Assembly (NCBI GenBank): GCA_965368585.1
Contig: CBDUNM010000018.1
Coordinates: forward strand, 1 to 51,858
Source: JARRQB01 sp965368585
Lineage (GTDB): Bacteria; Pseudomonadota; Gammaproteobacteria; Chromatiales; Chromatiaceae
DNA: 51,858 nucleotides
Reading direction: 5' to 3'
The position numbers were made by a program, and so were the translations under genes. Under the pieces are notes generated by a model. It was not told where the DNA came from and did not search any database. It was given only the letters and a program-made list of their open reading frames with translations. Shown here piece by piece: positions 25,953-34,400 of the stretch. How positions within the stretch are numbered: position 1 is the first letter of the stretch; each line of letters starts with the position of its first letter.

Positions 25953-26119
25953 TACCGACTGCAGGGCCGCGTGAGAGACGGTTCTCGATCCAAGGAATAT
26001 TTTATAACTGAAAAACGTTTGACAGAGAACCGAAGTCAACCATCGGCTGTTTCTTTAGAGATGCAGATAATGCCCGGGAAACAGACGTCATCAACCCCCT
26101 CTTTCAGGAGAGAGACACT

Positions 26120-26455
26120 ATGAGCACCAAGAAAACCCTTAAGCCCGTTGCTGCCGCCGTCGGTGCCGCTTTCGCAGGATCCATGCTGTTGTCCGGCGCC
26201 GTTGGCGCTGCCGAAAACCCGTTTGGCCTGTCTGAGCTGAATGGCGGGTACATGCAGCTCGCCGAAGGCAAATGCGGCGGCAACATGGCCAGTGAAGGCA
26301 AGCCGATGGAAGGCAAATGCGGTGAAGGCAAGTGCGGCGGCAACAAAGCCGGCGAAGGCAAGCCGATGGAAGGCAAGTGCGGCGGCGACAAGGCCAGCGA
26401 AGGCAAGCCGATGGAAGGCAAATGCGGTGAAGGCAAGTGCGGCGGTAAAAAATAG
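26120..26455 (+). CDS. bufferin/HvfA-type RiPP precursor with six EGKCG motifs
   Basis: This 111-residue secreted peptide precursor begins with a signal peptide (VAAAVGAAFAGSMLLSGAVG, predicted cleavage near residue 30). The mature part starts AENPFGLSELNGGYMQLAEG and then consists of Lys/Gly/Glu/Cys repeats. All six cysteines (52, 67, 72, 87, 102 and 107) lie in EGKCG motifs; three further units read EGKPM. In the HvfA/BufA families, cysteines in EGKCG are converted by an MNIO enzyme and its partner to oxazolone-thioamide (thiooxazole-type) groups that bind copper. The maturase and partner genes follow directly (26548 and 27380). AGGAG lies ten bases before the ATG. It is periplasmic and probably metal-induced. 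Confidence 0.9.
   Translation: MSTKKTLKPVAAAVGAAFAGSMLLSGAVGAAENPFGLSELNGGYMQLAEGKCGGNMASEGKPMEGKCGEGKCGGNKAGEGKPMEGKCGGDKASEGKPMEGKCGEGKCGGKK
26264..26446 (+). repeat. in-frame repeats encoding EGKCG/EGKPM units
   Basis: Inside the precursor gene, codons 49-109 are built from near-identical 15-bp modules (GAAGGCAARTGCGG and GAAGGCAAGCCGATG). They are arranged in larger blocks of about 60 and 45 bp. Modules differ mainly at the third base of Lys codons (AAA/AAG). Such a structure can gain or lose units by slippage. Confidence 0.8.
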
Positions 26456-26547
26456 CCCCTGGGTGACCACCTGATCCCGACTTATCCAAGTAGGCGGGTC
26501 CCGCGTCGCTGATGGGCGCGGGGCCGCCAAGCGGTAGTGGAGATACC

Positions 26548-27402
26548 ATGAAGTCCCGAAATTATCCCGTCGACGGCGCCGGTCTTGGTTTCCGCCGCGC
26601 GATGATGGACGAAATCGAGCGCTACCACCCGGACAACGTGGATTTTTTGGAAGTAGCTCCCGAGAACTGGATAGGACTGGGAGGCTCGCTGCAGCGGCGC
26701 TTTGCCGCATTGGCGGAGCGCTACCCGCTCGTCATCCACGGTCTGTCGCTTTCCCTGGGTAGCCCGGCGCCGTTAGACGAGGACTTGGTCAGAGCCATTG
26801 GGAACTTCATGGACAGGTACGACATTCGCTGTTACACCGAACACTTGTCGTATTGCAGCGATGACGGGCACCTGTACGACCTGATGCCTATCCCGTTTAC
26901 GGACGATGCCGTGGGATACGTGGCGCAGCGGATCCGTCGCGTACAGGACATCCTCGGCCGTCAGATCGGGATTGAGAACGTCTCCTACTACGCGGCCCCG
27001 GCGCAACGACTCACGGAACTCGATTTTATCAACGCCGTCATCGAAGAAGCCGATTGCGGGCTGCTGCTCGACGTCAACAATATTTACGTCAACAGCATCA
27101 ACCACGGCTATGATGCGGCAGCGTTCCTCGAGGCCCTGCCCGGCGATCGCGTCTTATACGTGCACGTAGCAGGACACTATGAGGAAGCTGAAGACCTACG
27201 CGTCGACACCCACGGAGCGGATGTCATCGATCCGGTGTGGGATCTGCTCGATCGTGCGTATCAGCGCTTCGGCGTCATGCCGACCTTGCTGGAACGCGAC
27301 TTCAACATCCCGAAACTGCCCGAATTACTGCAAGAAGTCGATCGCATCAAGCAGGCGCAATTGCGATGGAGCAAAACACATGTCGAAAACGCCGCCGGCT
27401 GA
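26548..27402 (+). CDS. MNIO (DUF692) RiPP maturase, HvfB/BufB family
   Basis: The ATG at 26548 follows GGAG at six bases, giving 284 residues. The protein is a TIM barrel of the multinuclear non-haem iron oxidase family. Conserved metal-binding or active-site candidates, in order, are His64 (VIHGLSLSLG), His99 (CYTEHLSY), Glu143 (IGIENVSYY), Asp175 (LLLDVNNIY), His206 and His210 (YVHVAGHYE), Asp220 and His222 (DTHGADV), and Glu249 (LLERDFNIP). The family oxidises peptidyl cysteines to thiooxazole or oxazolone-thioamide groups using iron and oxygen. Its substrate is almost certainly the precursor encoded 92 bp upstream. The gene overlaps the next one by 23 bp. Confidence 0.95.
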   Translation: MKSRNYPVDGAGLGFRRAMMDEIERYHPDNVDFLEVAPENWIGLGGSLQRRFAALAERYPLVIHGLSLSLGSPAPLDEDLVRAIGNFMDRYDIRCYTEHLSYCSDDGHLYDLMPIPFTDDAVGYVAQRIRRVQDILGRQIGIENVSYYAAPAQRLTELDFINAVIEEADCGLLLDVNNIYVNSINHGYDAAAFLEALPGDRVLYVHVAGHYEEAEDLRVDTHGADVIDPVWDLLDRAYQRFGVMPTLLERDFNIPKLPELLQEVDRIKQAQLRWSKTHVENAAG

Positions 27403-28168
27403 TCGCCCCGCATTCCAGCAGCATCAGTATCGGTTCGCCGCACACATCAGAGACCCGGAAGTTCACCCGCGGCCAATCGATGTCGAAGACCGCCGCATGG
27501 CTATCTACCGGGATCTGTTCTACAACAACGTCGAAAACTTCGTGGCCACGGCCTTTCCCGTACTTCGATCGGTTACGACCGACCACCGCTGGCACCGGCT
27601 GGTCAGACGATTCTTCGCTGACCACCGCTGCAAAACACCCTACTTCGCTGAAATCGCGCGGGAATTTCTCGACTGGCTGAATACCGAGCGCGGCGAGCAC
27701 CCGGACGATCCGGCCTTCATCCGCGAACTCGCGCACTACGAGTGGACTGAACTGGCGCTGCAAGTCAGCGACGAGGATCAGGTAATTCCGGCGCTGGATC
27801 GCAACGGCGACCTGATGCAAAACATCCCCCTGATTTCGCCGGTCGCCTGGCACCTCGCCTATCGGTTTCCGGTGCATCGGATAGCGGCGCAGTATCTGCC
27901 TCAGGAACCGGGCGAATCCCCCACCTACCTGGTCGTCTATCGGGACCGGCACGACGACATCCGTTTTCTTGAAATCAACGCAGTCACCTATCGATTGCTT
28001 GAACTCCTGAAAGATTACCCCGATTGGACCGGTCTGGATGCATTGAAGCAGGTAGCCGTGGAACTCGACCACCCGCAACCCCAGGCCGTGATGCGACACG
28101 GCGAGACGATGCTGGCGGATCTGCGAGAACGCAACATAATCATAGGCACCAAGACGGATGAGGGTTGA
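27380..28168 (+). CDS. DUF2063 partner protein, HvfC/BufC family
   Basis: The frame is open further upstream, but the ATG at 27380 (MSKTPPADRPAFQQHQYRFA), with GGAG upstream, gives the family-length protein of 262 residues. The N-terminal helical DUF2063 domain has the hallmark MAIYRDLFYNNVENFV followed by FPVLRSV. The C-terminal part (about 150-250, TYLVVYRDRHDDIRFLEIN) is a winged-helix-like or precursor-binding domain. HvfC/BufC proteins bind the RiPP precursor and present it to the MNIO enzyme; both are required for modification. Overlap with the maturase gene implies coupled translation and complex formation. Confidence 0.93.
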   Translation: MSKTPPADRPAFQQHQYRFAAHIRDPEVHPRPIDVEDRRMAIYRDLFYNNVENFVATAFPVLRSVTTDHRWHRLVRRFFADHRCKTPYFAEIAREFLDWLNTERGEHPDDPAFIRELAHYEWTELALQVSDEDQVIPALDRNGDLMQNIPLISPVAWHLAYRFPVHRIAAQYLPQEPGESPTYLVVYRDRHDDIRFLEINAVTYRLLELLKDYPDWTGLDALKQVAVELDHPQPQAVMRHGETMLADLRERNIIIGTKTDEG

Positions 28169-28221
28169 TCGGGAAAACAAACGACCCTCGGGATAGTCAC
28201 CACCGCACGAGGAAAGCGACG

Positions 28222-28815
28222 ATGATCGGCATCCTGAACAAATTTCAGGACATTCTGGACAGCCTCCGAGCGGTTGATTTCCTGGGTCCCCTGGCACTTC
28301 GCCTCTACCTCGCGCCGGTGTTCTGGGCAGCGGGAACCAACAAACTCTCCGGCTTCGACGACGTTGTCAGCTGGTTCGGCAATCCGGATTGGGGACTCGG
28401 TCTACCTATGCCCTGGTTGATGGCGGCGTTGGCCACCGGTACGGAAGTCGTTGGTGCAGTCCTTCTGGTCGTCGGTTTCGCGGTGCGCTGGATCAGCATA
28501 CCGCTGATGGCCACCATGGTCGTGGCGGCGGTCACGGTGCACTGGGAGAACGGCTGGCAGGCGGTTGCGGATGCGAAAAGCCCCTTTCCCCCCGAAGATA
28601 TCGACGATGCGGTGGAACGACTCGACCGCGCCCGAACCATTCTGCAGGAAAACGGCAACTACGACTGGCTGACCGGCAGCGGCAGCTTCGTGATCTCGAA
28701 CAACGGTGTCGAGTGGTCAGTAACCTACTTCGTGATGCTGCTTGCGTTGTTCTTCATCGGGGCCGGCAGATATTTCAGCATCGATCACTGGATTGCCAAG
28801 GCGTTCCGACGTTAG
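28222..28815 (+). CDS. DoxX family membrane protein (HvfD-like)
   Basis: The ATG at 28222 is preceded by GAGGAAAG, giving 197 residues. It is a four-helix DoxX-type inner-membrane protein: LRLYLAPVFWAAGTNKLSGF, WLMAALATGTEVVGAVLLVV, a helix at IPLMATMVVAAVTVHWENGW and a final VTYFVMLLALFFIGAGRYFS. Between helices 3 and 4 there is an unusually long, charged loop of about 55 residues. DoxX genes are a frequent fourth member of HvfABC/bufferin operons, possibly in redox partnering or quinone interaction. That role is not established. Confidence 0.88.
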   Translation: MIGILNKFQDILDSLRAVDFLGPLALRLYLAPVFWAAGTNKLSGFDDVVSWFGNPDWGLGLPMPWLMAALATGTEVVGAVLLVVGFAVRWISIPLMATMVVAAVTVHWENGWQAVADAKSPFPPEDIDDAVERLDRARTILQENGNYDWLTGSGSFVISNNGVEWSVTYFVMLLALFFIGAGRYFSIDHWIAKAFRR

Positions 28816-28963
28816 CGCCGTCGACTCGAAAGCCTGACGGCGTAGGCGCGTGCAGGCGTTAAAGGCAAGACCGACCGTGTGCCGGCCCGCCCGGTTCAGG
28901 TTCGGTTCAGTTGCATAAGCTAGACTCTAACTACACCGGCAAGGCTCTCGAGCAAAACCCGTA

Positions 28964-29446
28964 ATGCACAGACGTGGATCCATCATCCTAGGCGTGCTGC
29001 TGACACTGGCTGCGTCACAGGCCCCCGCACTGAGCAGCATACGCAGCTACGCATTCGTGAAGGACGACGCCAGTCTCGTCATCCGCGGTCGCAACATCGA
29101 TCTATACGGCATCTACGTGCCGAAAACACGTGGCTCGTGTACGGGCCGCAGCGCAGAGACCTGCCGCACGCGCGCGGCGGAGGCCCTGGAATTCCTGATC
29201 AGCGGATTCGTCGAATGCGAAATTCTGGCACAACGCACCGACCGGCGCCTGGTGGGCCGCTGCTATGCCGACCGATCCAGCTTCGATACAGGCACCGACC
29301 TGAGCGCGTACCTGATCGAACGCGGCTGGGCGATGGCGGGACCGGACGCCCCTTTCGAATACCGGGCACTGGAAAAGCTGGCGCGTGAGCGCGATGCGGG
29401 GTTTTGGGGGCACGGGCGCGTCCGGACCTTGCGCGGCTTTCGATAG
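28964..29446 (+). CDS. exported SNase-fold protein, probably catalytically dead
   Basis: The 160-residue product has a signal peptide (IILGVLLTLAASQAPALSS) and the OB-fold of staphylococcal-nuclease/YncB proteins (IRGRNIDLYGIYVPKTRGSC, TRAAEALEFLISGFVEC, DRRLVGRCYADRS, LSAYLIERGWAMA). In active thermonucleases the motif after the second strand reads like 'IRLxGIDxPE'. Here it reads DLYGIYVPK, so the calcium-binding Asp and the catalytic Glu are missing. Four cysteines (CTG, CRT, CEI, CYA) may form disulfides. The protein is probably a periplasmic binding domain rather than a nuclease. Confidence 0.75.
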   Translation: MHRRGSIILGVLLTLAASQAPALSSIRSYAFVKDDASLVIRGRNIDLYGIYVPKTRGSCTGRSAETCRTRAAEALEFLISGFVECEILAQRTDRRLVGRCYADRSSFDTGTDLSAYLIERGWAMAGPDAPFEYRALEKLARERDAGFWGHGRVRTLRGFR

Positions 29447-29540
29447 CGTCGGTACAGATCCCGTCACCGGTGACGGTGGACACGCCAACCGGCCACGGCC
29501 ACCTGCTGTAGCCAATCCGGGTCGCGCACACCGCACAATA

Positions 29541-29564
29541 CCCCAGTGTTACACTAGGGGATTT
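29541..29564 (+). terminator. terminator-like hairpin before ygiQ
   Basis: CCCC-A-GTGT / ACAC-TA-GGGG can form an eight-pair stem (29541-29560), followed by ATTTT. It lies 95 bp after the SNase-like gene and 27 bp before ygiQ. It could end the upstream transcript, but the T-run is short. Confidence 0.3.
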
Positions 29565-29586
29565 TCGCGGATACAGGTCGCACCTC

Positions 29587-31743
29587 ATGGAAAACGCGCC
29601 GGACATTTTCGGCTATCGTCGCTATTGGGCAGCCAAATTCACCCCCGCTCCCTTCCTGCCCATGACACGGGACGAGATGGATCTGCTCGGCTGGGACAGC
29701 TGCGACGTCATCATTGTGACGGGCGACGCCTACGTCGATCACCCGAGCTTCGGTATGGCCGTCATCGGCCGCGCCCTGGAAGCCCAGGGCTTCCGCGTCG
29801 GCATCATCGCCCAACCGGACTGGCGTTCGGCCGCCGATTTCGCACGCCTGGGGCAACCCAATCTGTTTTTCGGCGTCACTGCGGGCAACATGGATTCCAT
29901 GGTGAACCGCTACACTGCCGATCGACGGGTGCGCTCGGACGACGCCTACACCCCGCATGGGGCCGGTGGCAGGAGACCCGATCGCGCCGTGGTCGTGTAT
30001 GCGCAGCGTTGCCGCGAGGCCTATGCGCAGGTACCGGTCGTAATCGGCGGGATCGAAGCCAGTCTGCGCCGTATCGCGCATTTCGACTACTGGCAGGAAA
30101 AGGTGCGCCGCTCGATCCTGGTCGACGCCAAGGCCGACATGCTGCTGTACGGCAATGCCGAACGCGCCGTTATCGAACTGGCGCACCGCCTGGCGGCCGG
30201 CGAGACAGTTGAGCAGATCACCGACCTGCGCGGTACCGCCTTTGTGCGCAAGACGGTACCCGCGGAGTGGACCGTTATCGACTCTACCCGCATTGACGAA
30301 CCCGGCGAGATTCAACCTCACCCGGACCCCTATCGAGACACGACCAACGACGTACCCGTCGAGCCCATTGCCGCCACCCGCCCCGACGAGCCGGTGGTGG
30401 TTAAGCTGCACCGCAGACCCAGACACCTGGACCGCGCGCGTACCGCAGTGCGTCTGCCCGCCTTCGACCAGGTCAGGACGGATCCGGTGCTGTACGCGCA
30501 CGCGTCGCGAATTTTGCACCTCGAGTCCAATCCGGGAAACGCCCGCGCCCTGGTGCAGCGACACGCCGGTCGCGACGTCTGGATCAACCCGCCGCCCACG
30601 CCGTTGCGTACACCCGAACTGGACAAGGTGTTCGAGCTGCCTTATCAACGGATACCGCACCCGGCGTACGGCGATGCGCGCATCCCTGCCTACGAAATGA
30701 TCCGCTTTTCGATCAATATCATGCGCGGCTGCTTCGGCGGCTGCTCGTTCTGCTCCATCACAGAGCACGAAGGGCGGATCATTCAGAATCGATCCGAGCA
30801 GAGCATTCTGCGTGAGATCGAGACCGTTCGCGATACAGTGCCCGGTTTCACCGGTACCGTTTCCGACCTGGGCGGACCGACCGCCAACATGTGGCGGCTG
30901 CATTGCAAGGACCCGCAGATCGAAGCCCGCTGCCGGCGCCTGTCGTGCGTCTACCCGGGGATCTGCAAGAATCTGAAGACCGATCAAATGCCGCTGGTCC
31001 GCTTGTACCGCAAGGCACGTGAGATCCCGGGTGTGAAGCGGGTCCTGATTGCCTCGGGCCTGCGCTACGATCTTGCTGTGGAGACACCCGCATACGTCAA
31101 GGAGCTGGTCACCCACCATGTCGGCGGTTACTTGAAGATCGCCCCGGAACACACCGAGGCCGGACCCTTGTCGAAGATGATGAAACCGGGAATCGGAACC
31201 TATGACCGGTTCAAGTCGATGTTCGACAAGTACTCTCGGCAGGCCGGCAAGGAACAGTATCTGATCCCCTATTTCATCGCGGCGCACCCCGGCACCACCG
31301 ATCAGGACATGCTGAACCTCGCGGTATGGCTGAAACAGCACGGTTTTCGGGCGGATCAGGTCCAGGCGTTCCTGCCTTCGCCGATGGCGATGGCGACGAC
31401 CATGTGGCACACCGGCCGAAATCCGCTGCGGCGAATCCGGCGCGACAGCGAATCCGTCTACTCACCCAAGGGCGCCCGACAACGGCGTCTGCACAAGGCC
31501 TTGTTGCGCTACCACGACGCCGACAACTGGCCGATACTGCGGGAGGCTTTAAAAAAGATGGGGCGCGCCGATCTAATCGGCAACGGTAAAAAACACCTGG
31601 TGCCATCCTGGCAGCCACGTGCGACGGGCGACAATCCGGAGGGCGCTCGCCGCAGGCGCGATGCACGCCCCTTTCGCACTCAGCATGCCGAACGGCCGGC
31701 TGAGGTACGACCCGGGAAAGCACGGCGGCGCAAACGCCGTTAG
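29587..31743 (+). CDS. ygiQ: YgiQ family radical SAM protein
   Basis: This large, 718-residue radical SAM protein is typical of the YgiQ family. The N-terminal region binds a corrinoid-like or unknown cofactor (SCDVIIVTGDAYVDHPSFG). The radical SAM core contains MRGCFGGCSFCSITEHEGR, with the unusual spacing C-x3-C-x2-C for the [4Fe-4S]-SAM cluster. The C-terminal extension is basic (RPGKARRRKRR). The substrate of YgiQ proteins is not known. The gene is followed 29 bp later by the CBS-pair gene. A long reading frame on the opposite strand (29554-31410) is only a coding shadow. Confidence 0.93.
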   Translation: MENAPDIFGYRRYWAAKFTPAPFLPMTRDEMDLLGWDSCDVIIVTGDAYVDHPSFGMAVIGRALEAQGFRVGIIAQPDWRSAADFARLGQPNLFFGVTAGNMDSMVNRYTADRRVRSDDAYTPHGAGGRRPDRAVVVYAQRCREAYAQVPVVIGGIEASLRRIAHFDYWQEKVRRSILVDAKADMLLYGNAERAVIELAHRLAAGETVEQITDLRGTAFVRKTVPAEWTVIDSTRIDEPGEIQPHPDPYRDTTNDVPVEPIAATRPDEPVVVKLHRRPRHLDRARTAVRLPAFDQVRTDPVLYAHASRILHLESNPGNARALVQRHAGRDVWINPPPTPLRTPELDKVFELPYQRIPHPAYGDARIPAYEMIRFSINIMRGCFGGCSFCSITEHEGRIIQNRSEQSILREIETVRDTVPGFTGTVSDLGGPTANMWRLHCKDPQIEARCRRLSCVYPGICKNLKTDQMPLVRLYRKAREIPGVKRVLIASGLRYDLAVETPAYVKELVTHHVGGYLKIAPEHTEAGPLSKMMKPGIGTYDRFKSMFDKYSRQAGKEQYLIPYFIAAHPGTTDQDMLNLAVWLKQHGFRADQVQAFLPSPMAMATTMWHTGRNPLRRIRRDSESVYSPKGARQRRLHKALLRYHDADNWPILREALKKMGRADLIGNGKKHLVPSWQPRATGDNPEGARRRRDARPFRTQHAERPAEVRPGKARRRKRR

Positions 31744-31772
31744 CCACCTCCGCCAGCAACAGCGAGTGAACT

Positions 31773-32183
31773 GTGCGTGTCAGCGAATACATGAGTCAAC
31801 CGGCGCTGGTAGCGGCACCCGGCGACGGCGCCCGGGAAACCTTCTTTCGGATGCGCGAAGCGCAGGTCCGGCATCTGCCGGTTCTGGAAGGCGCTCAGCT
31901 GGTCGGCATCCTCAGCGACCGCGATTTACGTCGCCCGGACTGGGTCGACGAAGCACCTGACCTGGCGCACGACTACCAGCTCGACGATGAGTTGACGGTC
32001 GGCGACCTGATGACCACCCATCCGCTGAGCGTGCACACCTACGAACCGCTGCGGCACGCCGTCGACATCGCCCTAAAACACGGGTTCGGTTCTTTGCCGG
32101 TGCTCGACAAAGGCGGGCACCTGGTCGGAATACTCACTAAGCTGGACCTGATCCGCGCCCTGCAGGATCTGCTCAACGATTGA
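31773..32183 (+). CDS. CBS-pair domain protein
   Basis: The 136-residue protein consists only of two CBS motifs forming a Bateman module. The first is MSQPALVAAPGDGARETFFR to LVGILSDRDLRR; the second is DLMTTHPLSVHTYEP to LVGILTKLDLIRALQ. Such stand-alone pairs bind adenosyl nucleotides and regulate partner proteins. Start is a GTG at 31773. No partner is obvious; ygiQ upstream is the closest gene on the same strand. Confidence 0.9.
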   Translation: MRVSEYMSQPALVAAPGDGARETFFRMREAQVRHLPVLEGAQLVGILSDRDLRRPDWVDEAPDLAHDYQLDDELTVGDLMTTHPLSVHTYEPLRHAVDIALKHGFGSLPVLDKGGHLVGILTKLDLIRALQDLLND

Positions 32184-32289
32184 CCGCAGGCAGGCCGAGC
32201 GGCGCACCGGTCCCATTGAATCAGATCCCAGTCGCCCCCATTATCTCTAATTGAAAACGACATTCTGTCCGGTACGGGACTACTTTCGA

Positions 32290-33231
32290 ATGCAGTATCA
32301 GGATTACTACCAAACGCTGGGGATAGCGCGTGGCGCGAGTCAGGACGAAGTCAAACGCGCCTATCGCAAACTGGCGCGTAAATACCATCCCGACGTCAGC
32401 AAGGAACCCGATGCCGAGGCGCGTTTCAAGGACGTCGGCGAAGCTTACGAGGTGCTGAAGGATCCTGAAAAACGCGCCACCTACGACAACCTGGGCAACC
32501 AATGGCGTCCAGGTCAGGACTTCCGTCCACCTCCGGACTGGGGCGCGAATTTCGAATTCAGCGGGGGGGGTTCCTCCGGCAACGGGGGTGCCTTCAGCGA
32601 TTTCTTCGAGTCGCTGTTCGGTCGTGCCGGCGTGAACGCGCGTGGCTCACGTGGCGCCTTCCAAGACAACGGCAAAGATCATCACGCGAAGATCCTGGTC
32701 GACCTGGAGGACAGCTTTACCGGCGCGGTGCGTTCCATCACGCTGCACAGGCCCGGGGTGGACGCGAACGGCCGGGCGCACAGCCGGGAGCACACGCTCA
32801 AGGTGCGCATCCCCAAAGGCATCAAGGCAGGTCAGCGCATTCGACTCGCCGGCCAAGGGGAGCCCGGACTGCGCGGCGGCTCGCCGGGCGATCTGTTCCT
32901 GGAGGTCGATTTTCGCCCGCACGCCTATTACCGCGCGGACGGCAGCGATCTGCACGTGAGCCTGCCCGTGACCCCTTGGGAAGCGGCGCTGGGCGCCACG
33001 GTCAAGGTTCCGACGCCGACCGGGCCGGTCGATTTGAAGATACCAGCCGGATCGTCGGGCGGTCGTCGACTCAGACTCAAAGGGCGCGGTTTGCCGGCGC
33101 GTCGGGCGGGTGATCTGTACGTGCAGTTGCAAATCGCCTTACCGCCGGCCGACCACCCGAAGGCCAGGGCCCTGTACGAGCGCATGGCCGCGGAACTGGC
33201 TTTCGATCCTCGCCAGCGGTTTGGCTTGTAG
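32290..33231 (+). CDS. cbpA: DnaJ-class co-chaperone, CbpA-like
   Basis: The ATG at 32290 gives 313 residues. It has an N-terminal J domain with the HPD tripeptide (LARKYHPDVSKEPD) and a Gly/Phe linker (FSGGGSSGNGGAFSDFFESL). No zinc finger is present. Two C-terminal substrate-binding domains follow (ILVDLEDSFTGAVRSITLHR and DLHVSLPVTPWEAALGATVK), as in CbpA/DjlA-type class B J-proteins. It stimulates DnaK ATPase in the cytoplasm. The frame is open upstream to 32251, but the J domain begins immediately after the chosen ATG. No cbpM is adjacent. Confidence 0.92.
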   Translation: MQYQDYYQTLGIARGASQDEVKRAYRKLARKYHPDVSKEPDAEARFKDVGEAYEVLKDPEKRATYDNLGNQWRPGQDFRPPPDWGANFEFSGGGSSGNGGAFSDFFESLFGRAGVNARGSRGAFQDNGKDHHAKILVDLEDSFTGAVRSITLHRPGVDANGRAHSREHTLKVRIPKGIKAGQRIRLAGQGEPGLRGGSPGDLFLEVDFRPHAYYRADGSDLHVSLPVTPWEAALGATVKVPTPTGPVDLKIPAGSSGGRRLRLKGRGLPARRAGDLYVQLQIALPPADHPKARALYERMAAELAFDPRQRFGL

Positions 33232-33313
33232 GGCGTCAGCGGCACGGCCGACGCCAACCGATCGTTCCGGACCCGCATCCGTCCACGACGCCGACACGCC
33301 ACGCCGAGCGTCA

Positions 33314-34267
33314 TCAGTACCAGACCCCCCAAGGCCATTGCCGCGGTCCTCGCGCAGGCGGTTTACGCACCAGACGCAGCGGGAGATCTGCCGCGTACAA
33401 CCGCGGCATCAAGGTTGCCGGTGGCACGAACTCCATCAGCCGCTCGACTCGTTCCGCGGTACGCGGATGCGTTCTGAGAAGAGACGGATCAGGGTTACGC
33501 CGCGACGGCAACACCACCTGTTCCAGCCAGCCGCCCTGGTAGCGTTCGAGTTTGGTCAGGGCCGAGGCCAGACCCTGCGGGTCGCCGGTGAGTCGGGCCG
33601 CCACCAAATCGGCGTTGAACTCACGTGCGCGCGACAACGCCAGCTGCAGCAGACTGCTGATGGTCGGCGCGAGTATCAACAGCCCGATGCCGGCAACCGG
33701 GATGTCGTAAGCGCCCATCAACCAGGCTGGCAAGCCGAGAATCAACAGCAACTGACCGGTCAACGAAAGCATCCGTGTCAGCCGACTGACCAGGTCCGCC
33801 AGTCCCATGACACGGATGTCATGATGGCTGATGTGCGCGATTTCATGCGCCAGCACGCCGGACAGTTCACGCATCGATAGTTGGCGCAGCAAGCCGTCGG
33901 TCACGCCTACCGCCGCGTCGTCGCGCCCCCCGACGGCGAACGCGTTCATCATGCGGCTGGGTAAATAATACAGGTCCGGCGCACGCTCCAGACCCGCGCG
34001 CTCGGCCAGCTGCGCAACGATTGTGTGCAACTGTGGCGCGGTGTGTACATCCAGGCGCCGTGCCTGGTACATACGCAGCACCAGCGCAGGACTGATCTGC
34101 GGCCCCAGCAACAAACCGATGCCCGCCACCACGGCCGTCCACCATGCGGCGGCCTCGCCCAAAATCAAGCGTGCGGATAACCAAAGTACGATAACCATTC
34201 CGCCAATCAGTAACGCGGTTTGCGCGAAATTGCGCATCTGGTGCTCCTGCAGACGATCGTTGTTCAT
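33314..34267 (-). CDS. M48 family membrane metalloprotease (HtpX-like)
   Basis: This 317-residue inner-membrane zinc protease has two N-terminal transmembrane helices (ALLIGGMVIVLWLSARLILG and WWTAVVAGIGLLLGPQISPA). The HExxH zinc motif is LAHEIAHISHHD (His141, Glu142, His145), with the third ligand Glu in the ARAREFNADLVAARL region (REFNADLVAARL). Two further hydrophobic segments follow the active site. The general order matches HtpX, which degrades misfolded membrane proteins. It is transcribed divergently from the RND efflux operon. Confidence 0.9.
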   Translation of the reverse strand: MNNDRLQEHQMRNFAQTALLIGGMVIVLWLSARLILGEAAAWWTAVVAGIGLLLGPQISPALVLRMYQARRLDVHTAPQLHTIVAQLAERAGLERAPDLYYLPSRMMNAFAVGGRDDAAVGVTDGLLRQLSMRELSGVLAHEIAHISHHDIRVMGLADLVSRLTRMLSLTGQLLLILGLPAWLMGAYDIPVAGIGLLILAPTISSLLQLALSRAREFNADLVAARLTGDPQGLASALTKLERYQGGWLEQVVLPSRRNPDPSLLRTHPRTAERVERLMEFVPPATLMPRLYAADLPLRLVRKPPARGPRQWPWGVWY

Positions 34268-34400
34268 ACGGGTACTCCGCGTGGTACGGCAAACTAACCG
34301 GCCCTATACTGTCCGATCATTCTCTCCCGCGTAAATCCTGACAACAACCAGACTTTGGCACCGGTTGCGTCACGGGGACTTATAGGATGGAATCCGAACC

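Noticed and set aside
26264..26446. Direct repeats considered as a CRISPR-like array
   Set aside because: The repeats are in frame inside a secreted peptide gene and there are no unique spacers.
29554..31410. Very long minus-strand open frame (618 codons) opposite ygiQ
   Set aside because: It mirrors the ygiQ coding frame, shows no domain and reflects high-GC codon bias; ygiQ has clear motifs.
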